64,000 bases of DNA from Azorinus chamasolen. Taxonomy: Eukaryota > Mollusca > Bivalvia > Cardiida > Solecurtidae. This document shows positions 55,152-64,000 of this stretch, one piece after another (the stretch's first letter is position 1; each line of letters opens with the position of its first letter). The position numbers were made by a program, and so were the translations under genes. The notes under the pieces were generated by a model. That model saw only the letters and a list, made by a program, of their open reading frames with translations, made no database searches and was not told the origin of the DNA. Location of the stretch: assembly GCA_963576725.1 (NCBI GenBank), contig OY755240.1, forward strand, positions 63,700,412-63,764,411, given 5' to 3'.

Positions 55152-55381
55152 CAGGAGTCCCGGGTTCGATCCCACGTCGGACCAAGTCCTTCGGACGAGA
55201 CTCTAAACAGATATATCAGTGCTTTACACTGGGTATCTAAAAGAAACAGAGAAACTCCGTCGATAATAATTGAAGGGCATCGCGCCCGATTTCTCTGTAT
55301 CCCCCAACCCCACTTCTGTGGCGTCCAATTAGCCCATAGTGAGCAGAAACGGACGTTAATCAACACAAACAAACAAAACAA
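55152..55381 (+). mobile_element. tRNA-derived SINE, 5'-truncated
   Basis: Begins near GTCCCGGGTTCGATCCCACG; GGTTCGATCC (55163-55172) fits a pol III B box. No A box upstream. Body with GTCCTTCGGACGAGACTC, ends in an ACACAAACAAACAAAAC tail. Confidence 0.65.
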
Positions 55382-55727
55382 ATCGGAAGCAGTCGAAATT
55401 GCAGCAGATCCAAATGTCGAGGAGACATTAGTTCACACAGCGGGATAAGAATTAAAATATCAAAATACCTTTTATGTTTATCTTTCTTCAAAACCGTTGT
55501 AAAGGTGTGTCTCTCGTATCTACTTCATGCGACGTTCACAAACAAGTTGATATATTATTAATCCGCTATAAATCGTCACTATGAAATAACACCAGTAGCA
55601 TATATCGGTATACAATGTTAGCCTTCTTCCTGCATCTTGAGCAATTGTCGTCTGCAAATATTATCGCCTGCTTCAAATCTTAATGTTCAATTTATCTTCC
55701 ATTCTTTTGTTAAAAGCGTGAGAGAGT
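55382..55727. other. No recognised feature
   Basis: Contains a TTAA-6-like CAAATGTCGAGGAGAC stretch at its left but nothing that can be assigned. Confidence 0.35.
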
Positions 55728-55800
55728 GTCAAACAGTTTGCATCCAGATGGGACGCCGAGTTAACTCGGCGTCTCATCTGGATCCAAACTGTTCGCAAAG
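55728..55800. repeat. TTAA-6 hairpin, well preserved
   Basis: AACAGTTTGCATCCAGATGG / TCATCTGGATCCAAACTGTT around GACGCCGAGTTAACTCGGCGTC (55754-55775), whose tip itself contains TTAA. Confidence 0.75.
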
Positions 55801-55893
55801 GTTATCACATATTCTCCAGTACAGTGATGAAGGTAAGTAACTTATGGTCACAAGATTTGAAAGATAACATCTCAGCGTGTGCTGATTTTTTAC

Positions 55894-56108
55894 TTAACCC
55901 CTACAGTGCAGGACACGAGTCACTAGTGTCCTTTGCAAACAGTGTAGACCCATATGAGAGTACTCCTAAAGGAGCCCTCTCATCAGGGTGTGCACTGCAT
56001 GTCATGTTACACTTTTCTTTAGAGAAAAAATCCCTAAATATTCACCATAAGCTAGACCTGTTTGAATTTTGGAAAAGTCCATTTGAAAATTCAGCGTTGT
56101 AAGGGTTA
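55894..56108 (+). mobile_element. TTAA-4 MITE, intact
   Basis: TTAACCCCTACAGTGCAGG to CAGCGTTGTAAGGGTTAA, 215 bp; hairpin AACAGTGTAGACCCATATGA / TCATCAGGGTGTGCACTG, tip ACTCCTAAAGGAGC. Confidence 0.82.
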
Positions 56109-57029
56109 ACATATTGTACTGGGCCACTTTCGACCTCAGGATAAGTGTGAATAGCGCAGGCATATGCACAACCATTTCAGTCTAAGTTAAGAGAGTCACG
56201 TGACAACTAATAACATATAACATTAATATTCGTATTTCATTGGATTTACCTTTATACCAATGATAACAAGCGAAACCTAGAATTACATAACTTTTTCATG
56301 TGATGTTTCAGGCACTGATAATACTTTTTGACAGTCAATTTGAAAGGTATAATTTAAAGCATGCTTTAAAACGTCTTTAAAAGTGAATAGCTGCGATTAA
56401 AGGATCTTTTCTTATTTCTGATACAAAGCTTTTTGTTGCATTTTATAAGAAATGTTATGCAAGGACATATCAAGTTCTGACCAAAGAAGTTCAACTGACT
56501 TCTGAAATAAGCAACTGTTCCTCTAAACATGTATGCGTTTTATTCTAGCTGCTATTGTTTTGGTTTGTAGCATTTATAATAACCGTTGCAATCAGTTTTT
56601 ATCCAGATGAGATGCCGAGTAACTTGGCACCTCACCGCGGTTCAAACTATTTGTCACCCACTTGTTTTTGAAAAGATATGGAAGAAAAAAGTATTTTTGG
56701 AATTGCAGCAGACGACAATATTTGTAGATATTAATTGCTCAGAGTGCAGAATGTATTTGGAGTACATTAAGCTGGACAGCAAATGGCCTGCACAATGTTA
56801 ACAACACATCAAATATCAGAGCGTTCTTGGGCATTAGTGAGCGCAGTGAAACATATTGCAGCTGTTGTATTCTGGAGTGTCAACCTAAAAGCAGTAAATC
56901 ATGGTCATTTTGAATTTCTGTCAAAGAGTGGCTGCAGCGAAAAATATTATCATTATTAGATTAATATTATTATTAGATCAATCCTTATCATTTCTATCAT
57001 TATCATTATCACCATAACCATCATCATCT
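56109..57029. other. Mostly unassigned; one TTAA-6 hairpin
   Basis: A TTAA-6 hairpin (ATCCAGATGAGATGCCGAGT..) lies at 56590-56655. The rest is AT-rich with an ATTATT microsatellite near 56945-57025. Confidence 0.45.
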
Positions 57030-57188
57030 GATCTGATCTGGGGTTAGATCTACTCTGTTTGCAAAGGCCTGAAAAAGCGTTTACATGAAGGAATGGAATG
57101 CGGCATCATCTGTCGATATTTAGAATCACTGATGATGATCGGATCTTATCTCACACTCACAACACTACATGTATTTAGTCAAGCAGGG

Positions 57189-57404
57189 GTTGAGAATATT
57201 CATGGACAAAATAGTTAAAATGAAATATGGAAGGTAGAACATTGTAATTAACCATATTAGAAAGTAAAGAAACAGATCTTTCAAATTCCATTAAATTAGC
57301 AAACAGAGAAGACCCTGATTTGACGGATCTGTTAGGAATCTCTGATATGGGTCTACCCTGTTTGCAAATGTGTGAAAACACGTTCATGTGAAGGAAATGC
57401 TTAA
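57189..57404 (+). mobile_element. TTAA-1 MITE, left end truncated
   Basis: AATATTCATGGACAAAATAG body, hairpin with degraded tip, GAAGGAAATGCTTAA end. A half hairpin of the same family lies at 57030-57100. Confidence 0.7.
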
Positions 57405-57531
57405 ACATCCAGTGTGAGACAAAAACCAAAACAACAGCAGGACTTGTATTATTGAAACTATTTTAATTATCAGACTAGTGATTAGATTAGTTGGGCTGTG
57501 TTGTAAAGCTTGCTACAATACATGCTGTCTA

Positions 57532-57720
57532 CAGTGACCACCAAACAGTAGTCTAAATATTGGGGTTTAAGACACGTGGTAGCTTAATGCAGGACGAAAG
57601 TTATGCAGAAAGCTCCTCTAGGAGCTTTCTGCATTACTTTTGTTATGCATTAAGCAACCACCTGCTCTGATAAACATTCTTGTTTATTTATTGAATGGTC
57701 GCTATAGACATTTTCTACTG
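57532..57720. mobile_element. TA-2/TA-3 MITE
   Basis: CAGTGACCACCAAACAGTAG left, GCTATAGACATTTTCTACTG right, TA flanks; palindrome tip AAGCTCCTCTAGGAGCTT. Confidence 0.8.
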
Positions 57721-57860
57721 TATTTACATTTGAAGGCAATCTCCCTTTAACATGATACAGCGGAGACTAGCTGATTATGCTGCATGTGTTAACACAGTCT
57801 GCATGCATCCTTTCACTATGCATTACATAGTATCAGTTTACACAGAGTGATTATTTGATA

Positions 57861-58108
57861 CAGTTAAACCTCTCTTAACCCGTTACTCCATATATATATA
57901 TATATACGTCCTTAATCGTATTTGTAAACAGAGTAGAGCAAGGCACTGATCACACAGACAGCTCCTACAGGAGCTTTGTTTCCTAGATGTTAATCAACAG
58001 TTTTTGCTATGGCCAAACATTCCTGTGTATAATCGAATATAAAAATACAATGTAGTCTAATTAATATTAATGATTTCTCTCATGAATATCCATGAGGTAA
58101 AGAGTTCA
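57861..58108 (-). mobile_element. TTAA-2 MITE inserted in a TA-3-type end
   Basis: CAGTTAAACCTCTCTTAA (57861) is a TA-type left end; a reverse TTAA-2 copy starts at its TTAA (57875) and runs to GAGGTAAAGAGTTCA. The other half of the TA element is not found. Confidence 0.7.
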
Positions 58109-58242
58109 TGCATTCGGTGGGAACTCTCAGCATAACTTTATAGTTCTCTATGAAGCAGCTATCTGTCGAAGTCAGTCCTGAGTACCGTAAATCGGATTCG
58201 GCAATCGTTCCAATGCCACGTCCGATTAACAGTTTTTGTGTA

Positions 58243-58492
58243 TTAACCATTCGCTTGCTATTCACGTCAATATACCTACCTGTAAATAGTGCAGACCCAG
58301 ATGAGACAGCTCCTGCAGGAGCTGTCTCATCAGGGTCTGCACTATTTACAAGTTGATTGTGCAACCAGTGCACTCCACAGCAGTGATTGCACAGCGAAAT
58401 ACTTGTACACAGTGAAGCTATATGTAATTATACAACAGGGCATGGGTAAAGACGGAGAAATGCATTTTAAAATTCAGCAAGAGAAGGGTTAA
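58243..58492 (+). mobile_element. TTAA-5 MITE, reference copy
   Basis: TTAACCATTCGCTTGCTATT to CAGCAAGAGAAGGGTTAA, 250 bp; hairpin GTAAATAGTGCAGACCCAG / CAGGGTCTGCACTATTTAC with tip CAGCTCCTGCAGGAGCTG. Confidence 0.85.
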
Positions 58493-59132
58493 TGCACCAT
58501 AGGCGCATCTATATGTCTAATCGCATATTTTCAATACAGCAAAATACCACTTAACTACAGTTTGAACTAGAACTGCCGATCCGCCCCTGCGATGCAATTC
58601 TAGGTCAAATGCTAATGAGGAGTTAAGCGGCTAAAAAATAGTGCCCCTTGAAATCATAAAAGTGATCCGTAGCATTCCTATATATTTTGGGCAAGAAAAG
58701 TAAACTAAAATATTTTAAAACCATTACCAATACGGGAAGAGAAAAGGAGCGTTGAAGCGGTCACATGAATGATATGATCAAAACGTTTGTAGAACGTCTC
58801 ACACGCGCTTGAATTGACACACCTTTCATCCAAAACGACGTAAGTATTTTGTCATATTGATACAATTTTTAAGTCTTTAAGTGTCTTAGTATCGTCTTAT
58901 TATTTTTAGGTTTCCAAATACTGCCATCAGTAGAACTGTTGTGTTTCTAGATGGTGATTCTTTACAGTTGTGATGTGAAATACGGCGCAAGACTGACCCA
59001 GTTTTTAGTATTGCTCTGTTGCATTTACAGACGTATATTGTCTATGTAACTCTGAAATCAGTTTTTATGTAAAGCGATACTGTTTTTAAAATCTTTCTCT
59101 CGGTTGCAAATATTTCCAGATAAATACAAGTA
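58493..59132. other. No recognised feature
   Basis: Non-repetitive, no ORF of note and no family match seen. Confidence 0.4.
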
Positions 59133-59337
59133 CAGAAGAACCTGTCTTAAGCGATCCTCAAAAAGAGGTGTAACTATGGACCTTTTAGGCCGGTGGTAGC
59201 TTAATGCAGGTCAAAACTAATGCAGAAAGCGCATATAGGAGCTTTCTGCATTAGTTTTGCCCTCCATTAAGCATCCGCCTGCTTTTTAAGACTCCTGTAT
59301 TCAATAAGTCAATGATCGCTTAAGACATGTTCTACTG
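59133..59337. mobile_element. TA-3 MITE, intact, empty TTAA sites
   Basis: CAGAAGAACCTGTCTTAAGC / GCTTAAGACATGTTCTACTG with TA flanks, 205 bp. It is the uninterrupted reference for the insertion-bearing TA-3 copies. Confidence 0.88.
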
Positions 59338-59465
59338 TAAGGGTCAGTACTTAACTTTCCCGCATACTTCTTTCTCTGTGCAATGTGTTACAGTTGTCAT
59401 GCTGATGTTTTAATTTACTGTTGAATAGAACTTTTTTTTTAATTTTCTTATTATCATCTAATTGT

Positions 59466-59800
59466 CCCCCATGTTTCCACCCGTCCGTCTGTCCACCCAC
59501 TTGTCGGCAATTGATTTAAACGACATCTCCTCTGAAACCGCATGGTAGAATGTTACCAAACTTCACATAGATGATATTGGTATTGAGCTCTATCAGAATT
59601 GCTAAATAATTCGGATCCATGAAGAACTCTGGTTGCTATGGCAACAAAAAAGAAAAATCTTAAGAAATCTTCTCCAAACCTTGGGGCCAGATTTGAACGA
59701 TACTTGACAGAAATAGTCCTCTGATAAACCTCTGCCAAAATTTCTAAAATGATGTTGATATCTAAAAAAACACATGACTGCCAGTGGCGGGGCTATTTTT
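59466..59800. repeat. Helitron-like (R-VI-related) fragment
   Basis: CCACCCGTCCGTCTGTCC tract then CGACATCTCCTCTGAAACCG, resembling the R-VI unit start (GACATCTCCTCTGATACTGC at 23763). No ends. Confidence 0.5.
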
Positions 59801-59948
59801 CCGCCAGTCTTTCAACGATTTCAGCGCTTTGATTAGTTCATTGAGCGCTGGCGTAATTTATAGATGCTCAACTGTATTTGCAAAACCTTAAATCCAGATA
59901 ATGTCAACATCGTCTGTACTATACTGTGTTTAAGCTTAGTGACATATC

Positions 59949-60177
59949 TTAACCCTTTACTCCATAAGTATGCCTTTCTACGTCGTCGTTGCAAACAGAG
60001 TAGAACTAGATCAGACGGCTCCTGTAGAAGCCGTCTGATCAGGATCTGCTCAATTTGCTTATGAAATAATACAGCCTCTGCCTCCGCTAAAATTCTGTGT
60101 CCATGTGCCTTTATATCAATCTTATCAATATTCATGATATTATTTCTCACATGATTATTCATGGAGTAGAGAGTTAA
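59949..60177 (-). mobile_element. TTAA-2 MITE, reverse
   Basis: TTAACCCTTTACTCCATAAG to GGAGTAGAGAGTTAA; tip GGCTCCTGTAGAAGCC. Confidence 0.8.
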
Positions 60178-60202
60178 GAAATGAAGTAAAACCGTATTAC
60201 AT

Positions 60203-60911
60203 TTTAACCCTTTTCTTTATATAAACGCCTATTTTCACTTTTGCAAACAGAATAGACCCAAATCAGCTTCTGTATGAACAGTCTAGATTTGTGTACTCGA
60301 GATAGTGATAATTGACTTACTTTCGGTTTAATCATTAATGACATCCCAGACGACGGCAATTGCAAACAGACTGGATCCAGTTGAACGCCGAGTAACTCGA
60401 CTTTTCAGGATCCATGCGGTGTGACACTCGGTATTTAAGTAGTTTCTCAAAGGCATGAACTAATTGGACGACAGTAAAAACTTAACCCTTTACTCCATAA
60501 ATGCAAACAGAACAGACCCGTCTGATCAGGGTCTGCTCTGTTTGCTTTTGGCATTATAGGCGTACAGTAAATCTGATTATACAGTTGTTGTCAAAGCAAA
60601 AACAAAATCTATGGAAAGTTTACATTATAATAAATGAGCCAATAAATATATAGGGTCAGTATATTGAGAAGTATTACCCTTTCCCTGTTCATTACTCATG
60701 TAAGAAAATATGCCACCATGAATATTTATTAGCTGAACTTTTGAATGTAAACTTTTCAAGGAAATCGTTTGCCTTGACAAAATCTGTAGAATCAGATCTA
60801 TATCATATCAATAGCAAACATAGCCATCTGATCTGGGTGTACTTTTTTTTTTACTTTACTCTGTTTGCAAATGCGTGAAAAGGCATTAATCAATATGAGG
60901 GAAAGTGTTAT
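60203..60911. repeat. Three TTAA MITE remnants and a TTAA-6 hairpin
   Basis: 60203-60300 TTAA-1 reverse left part; 60355-60450 TTAA-6 (CTGGATCCAGTTGAACGCCG); 60481-60660 reverse TTAA-2 with shortened hairpin; 60672-60911 forward TTAA-2 with one arm replaced by a T-rich stretch. Confidence 0.6.
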
Positions 60912-61408
60912 GTAATGTATGTATACATAAACCTAAGCTATAATAATACTTACGTGTGTAGTACTATCCGGTTTCATGTCAGACTTCAGAAATAAAACCT
61001 CAGAAATCGGAAATTGTCGTCTAATTCCGGACAAGCTATATGCACAACCGAGGATTACCGATTATAAACCCCGTCGGTTTGTTCATTTCTCTCTCTATTG
61101 CTGTTTCCTTCTCTCTCTTTTTTATTTTCATGCAATAAAGTTTGAACATTCAGTCGTGTATTCATGAGTTTCCACGAATAGCAAAGCAATGTTAGATTGT
61201 GTGTGGAGACCGATAAATCACGAGTCCTTATCGGGTATCACATTAAACAAAGGTAGCTTTCTCCTGCAAAAACTCTTTCCTTCTAACAGTTTTCTTTTTT
61301 TTATCCGCCACTTTTTACTAGATCTAAACATGCTGACGCACACACCTGCCAGTAACACTCGACAGAGGGACTGTCAGTACCAAGAGATAGATATACAATT
61401 GTATTGAT
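60912..61408. other. No recognised feature
   Basis: Short chance ORFs only; CT-rich stretch near 61090-61120. Confidence 0.4.
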
Positions 61409-61655
61409 TTAACCGTTTACCTGTTCTATGTTTAGATTCCAATTTTCAATATACGTACCTACTGAATATTCATGGACAAAATAGTTCTATAGAAATATGG
61501 AAGGTGGTACATTGTAGCCGTTTTAGAAACTAACGAAGAATTCCATTAGCAAACAGAGTAGACCCTGATCAGACGGCTCCTCTAGGAGCCGTCTGATCTG
61601 GATCTTCTCTGTTTGCAAATGCATGAAAAGGCGTTTATATAAAGGAACGGGTTAA
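61409..61655 (+). mobile_element. TTAA-1 MITE, intact
   Basis: TTAACCGTTTACCTGTTC to AAAGGAACGGGTTAA; tip GGCTCCTCTAGGAGCC with perfect inner arms. Confidence 0.85.
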
Positions 61656-61780
61656 AACACAAACGTGTCAGAGTTGATTTACATCTTTACTGGTTCCCAA
61701 CTTGCGTGTCAAACTAATGCTAGTAACACATATCGATTTATATCCAGCACATGCTTCTCGCATCCATTTACCTGCTCCTA

Positions 61781-62384
61781 ATTAACCATTTAATTGTTAG
61801 CTGATTTTTGTTATAATGTAATAATTTCAAGGGAATGTTTTCACTTTGACAAAAACTGCAGAATTATATCTACAATATGTTTAGTTTAAACGTATTTATT
61901 GCATATAATGCCATGCATGAGATTGGGCTACAAGTTTTTACAACATTATATAATGCCCTCTCTCAAGGTAATACAAACAAAGTGCCATGGCAATAAACAA
62001 ACGGTCATACACTATGTCATAAGCAGACATAAGGCATAAGCTCCTACAGGAGCCGTCTGATCTGGGTCTACTCTTTTTGCAAATGTGTGAAAAGGCGTTT
62101 ACACGAAGTAAACGGTTACTCAGATCAATGTACAGTAAAGGTTGCTCAACCATTTTAATCCTTTCCCAGCATGTTGAATGAATATCCATGTGAAACATAG
62201 TGACTCCATTAATCTTTATTAGCTGGATTATTATAATGGCATATGTACACAATTTTTTTTGTGTTTTTTTTTGTGGTTGTATTCTTGTAATTTGCAGAAA
62301 CTGTAGAATCATTATCTTTTATAATTCCATTACCAAACTCTGTTTGTAAAGGCGAGAAAATGCGTTTATATAAACCCATTGTTA
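61781..62384 (+). repeat. Two TTAA-2 MITEs, degenerate
   Basis: 61781-62117: body, an unrelated ~120-bp insertion (about 61880-61995), then GCTCCTACAGGAGC hairpin and GAAGTAAACGGTTA. 62155-62384: TTTCCCAGCATGTTGAATG body with hairpin lost. Confidence 0.55.
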
Positions 62385-62578
62385 ATCATTACCAAGCTGT
62401 AAAAAACTGTCTGCTCAGATTTGGATCTGTTGAAATTGTTTTGAATACTTCCGATTCGATCAAGCTTTTAAGAAAATATGGACCGATATGTTTACCACGT
62501 CAAAAACACAGTATATTTTGATCTTATTATTCCATAAACAAACAATCCTGATCTGGGTCTACTCTGTGTGCAAATACT

Positions 62579-62810
62579 TTAACCCATTCCCTCAAATGCT
62601 ATTTTTTTTAGATCCAACCTCTTTGAATGAATCTACCGAAAAGGAGCATTAACTAGCGAAAAGGAAAATTTTAGAATTTTGTAGAATTGAAATCATTGTG
62701 ATAAATAGAGCATTTGCTCCCATGGAGCAAATGCTCTATTTATCACAATGGTTTCAAGAAGTGACTATAACAGAGACATAGAAAGGCGTATTTATGGAAG
62801 AAAGGGTTAA
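62579..62810 (+). mobile_element. TTAA-3 MITE, intact
   Basis: TTAACCCATTCCCTCAAATG to GGAAGAAAGGGTTAA, 232 bp; palindrome GAGCATTTGCTCCCATG / GAGCAAATGCTC. Confidence 0.87.
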
Positions 62811-63190
62811 AAAGAGTAGATATGAAGTAACGTGTTTAACAAAATGATACTCTAATCTACGACAGTGTTGTGTACATGTATAACAAAATAACAGACCAAC
62901 AGAGAAAAGAATACAATACTATACATATTTCCTACCTCCATTGAAAATAGTGGCATCGGTTTTGCAAGCCCTCGTGAAAATAGCACTTGTATCAAGCCTC
63001 AGCACACGCCTCGTATATGCACACTATGGGAATAAAAATGTCAACAATTTTCTGTTTAGAATTGAAGTCGCCACAGTGGCCTACATAACAAAAAGTCGTG
63101 CAAACGGCAAGCATGCTTACTAACAGATAAACTTCGACAAAGTTTAACCTATATGCAGCGCAACAGATAAAGATGCGTACTAAAATCGAC

Positions 63191-63288
63191 ATTTCTTCAC
63201 CAAACCCTACGTTGTGACCACTCTTTAGAATCGTCTCTTCGAGACGATTCTAAAGAGTGGTCACAACATAGGGTTTGGTGGAGAAATA
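63191..63288. mobile_element. G-family element, best copy
   Basis: CTTCACCAAACCCTACGTTG to CAACATAGGGTTTGGTGGAG; arms of ~40 bp with a single mismatch around ATCGTCTCTTCGAGACGAT. Confidence 0.85.
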
Positions 63289-63444
63289 AAGAAGTCATTG
63301 TTGAAAATGTTTTAATTTACTCATCTTAGTTGGGCCTCTATTAACATGGCTAATCATTGTTGCCCAACGTAGTGCATGTTCAGACATGTATACAGTGAAG
63401 ACTCTCTAGAACGACCATTTCAAAAGAAGTCGATCAGTGGATCT

Positions 63445-63631
63445 TTAACCCATTACCTCAATGGCTATTTCTAGAACCAATCTTTTTGAATAAATCTACT
63501 GAAAAGGAGCATTAACTAGAGAAAAGGAAAATTTTAGAATGTTGTTGTTTTGAAACCATTGTGATACAATAGTTTCAAAAAGTGACTATTACAGAGGCGT
63601 AGAAAGGCGTAATTATGGAGGAAATGGTTAA
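63445..63631 (+). mobile_element. TTAA-3 MITE, palindrome deleted
   Basis: TTAACCCATTACCTCAATGG to GGAGGAAATGGTTAA; the centre collapses to CCATTGTGATACAATAG. Preceded by a TA-type end CAGTGAAGACTCTCTAGAAC at 63401. Confidence 0.78.
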
Positions 63632-63689
63632 GACATGAGCCAGCTTAATCCTTTCCCTTATTAAAATACGTGACCTCATGAATATGCAT

Positions 63690-64000
63690 TACATGAATTT
63701 GTTTATTGCATTTTTATAGACTACCAGCGGGCTTTCGATACCGTCAATCGGGAGGCTCTATGGTACAAATTAATTCAGTCAGGTATTAGTTGTAAAATGT
63801 TAAACATGATAAAGTGTATATATAGCAGTGTGCAGTCGTGTGTTAAACTATCAGACTGTAATATATCTGAATTCTTTGACGTCACGATAGGTTTAAAGTA
63901 AGGTGAACCGTTATCACCCATTTTATTTCTCTTTTTCCTAAATGACATTGTTGATAACCTTGATTTTCAATCATTAACTGATAAGGATTTTGAATTATTA
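63690..64000 (+). pseudogene. LINE reverse transcriptase fragment with in-frame stop
   Basis: Frame from about 63710: CIFIDYQRAFDTVNREALWY (RT motif A with its Asp), then IKCIYSSVQSCVKL, then VTIGLK-stop-GEPLSPILF and FLNDIVDNL (motif B region). The stop TAA at 63898-63900 stands where LINE RTs usually have Gln before GE.LSP, so this copy cannot make an intact enzyme. It is cut by the window end before motif C. A non-LTR retrotransposon of the Jockey/CR1 group is the likely class. Confidence 0.85.

Noticed and set aside
55152..55175. tRNA gene
   Set aside because: A B-box motif is present but there is no A box, anticodon arm or acceptor stem; it fits a truncated tRNA-derived SINE.

Overview
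The window looks like nuclear DNA of a bivalve mollusc, probably a clam-like species; the species itself is an inference. The evidence is a split metazoan PHF12 gene, Helitron-like elements with tandem ~155 bp monomers behind (GTCC)n tracts (the architecture published for bivalve 'pearl'-type elements), LINE and tRNA-SINE fragments, and very many palindromic MITEs.

Genes. (1) 3517-18795 (+): the 3' nine coding exons of PHF12, from the second PHD finger to the C-terminal FHA region; PHD1 and the start lie upstream of the window. (2) 33974-40727 (-): an unrecognised two-exon gene for a putative secreted Ser/Thr-rich protein of 448 aa. (3) 49103-51253 (-): an uninterrupted 716-aa SLC26 anion transporter. 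(4) 63690-64000 (+): start of a LINE reverse transcriptase with a premature stop; (5) 52672-54150 (-): 5'-truncated 3' end of another LINE. The three host genes have no evident functional link.

Mobile DNA fills most of the rest. Labels used below. TTAA-bounded MITEs (TTAACCC...GGGTTAA, piggyBac-like by their ends): TTAA-1 (CCCTTTCCCTGTTC end), TTAA-2 (CCCTTTACTCCATGAA end), TTAA-3 (CCCATTACCTCATAGG end), TTAA-4 (hairpin reading GTGTAGACCC/GGGTCTGCAC), TTAA-5 (hairpin GTGCAGACCC..GAGACAGCTCC), TTAA-6 (hairpin GACGCCGAGTAACTCGGCGTC), TTAA-7 (hairpin GATCAGACGCC). TA-bounded, pogo/Tc1-like MITEs with CAGT...ACTG ends: TA-1 (CAGTAAAACCTCTCTATAAC), TA-2 (CAGTAGAACCCCTCTAATGC), TA-3 (CAGTAGAACCTGTCTTAAGC), TA-4 (CAGTTGAACTTCGATATC). 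Fold-back families G (CCACCAAACCC...GGGTTTGGTGG) and H (tail CTTATAAAAC/TTGGTCAGA). R-I to R-VI are Helitron-like elements.

Layout: 1-3.4 kb satellite-bearing Helitron-like elements; 3.5-18.8 kb PHF12 with MITE-packed introns and a Helitron cluster in its 4.8-kb intron (8.3-11.3 kb); 18.9-33.9 kb and 40.7-49 kb almost pure nested MITEs plus R-VI (23.7-25.4 kb); 33.9-40.7 kb the secreted-protein gene; 51.3-63.7 kb MITEs, microsatellites, LINE and SINE fragments.

The most interesting pattern is that TTAA-type and TA-type MITEs, which have unrelated ends and unrelated hairpin arms, share the same palindromic tip, GCTCCTATAGGAGC. They also insert into each other with clear target-site duplications, including four independent insertions at exactly the same TTAA, 14 bp inside TA-3 ends.
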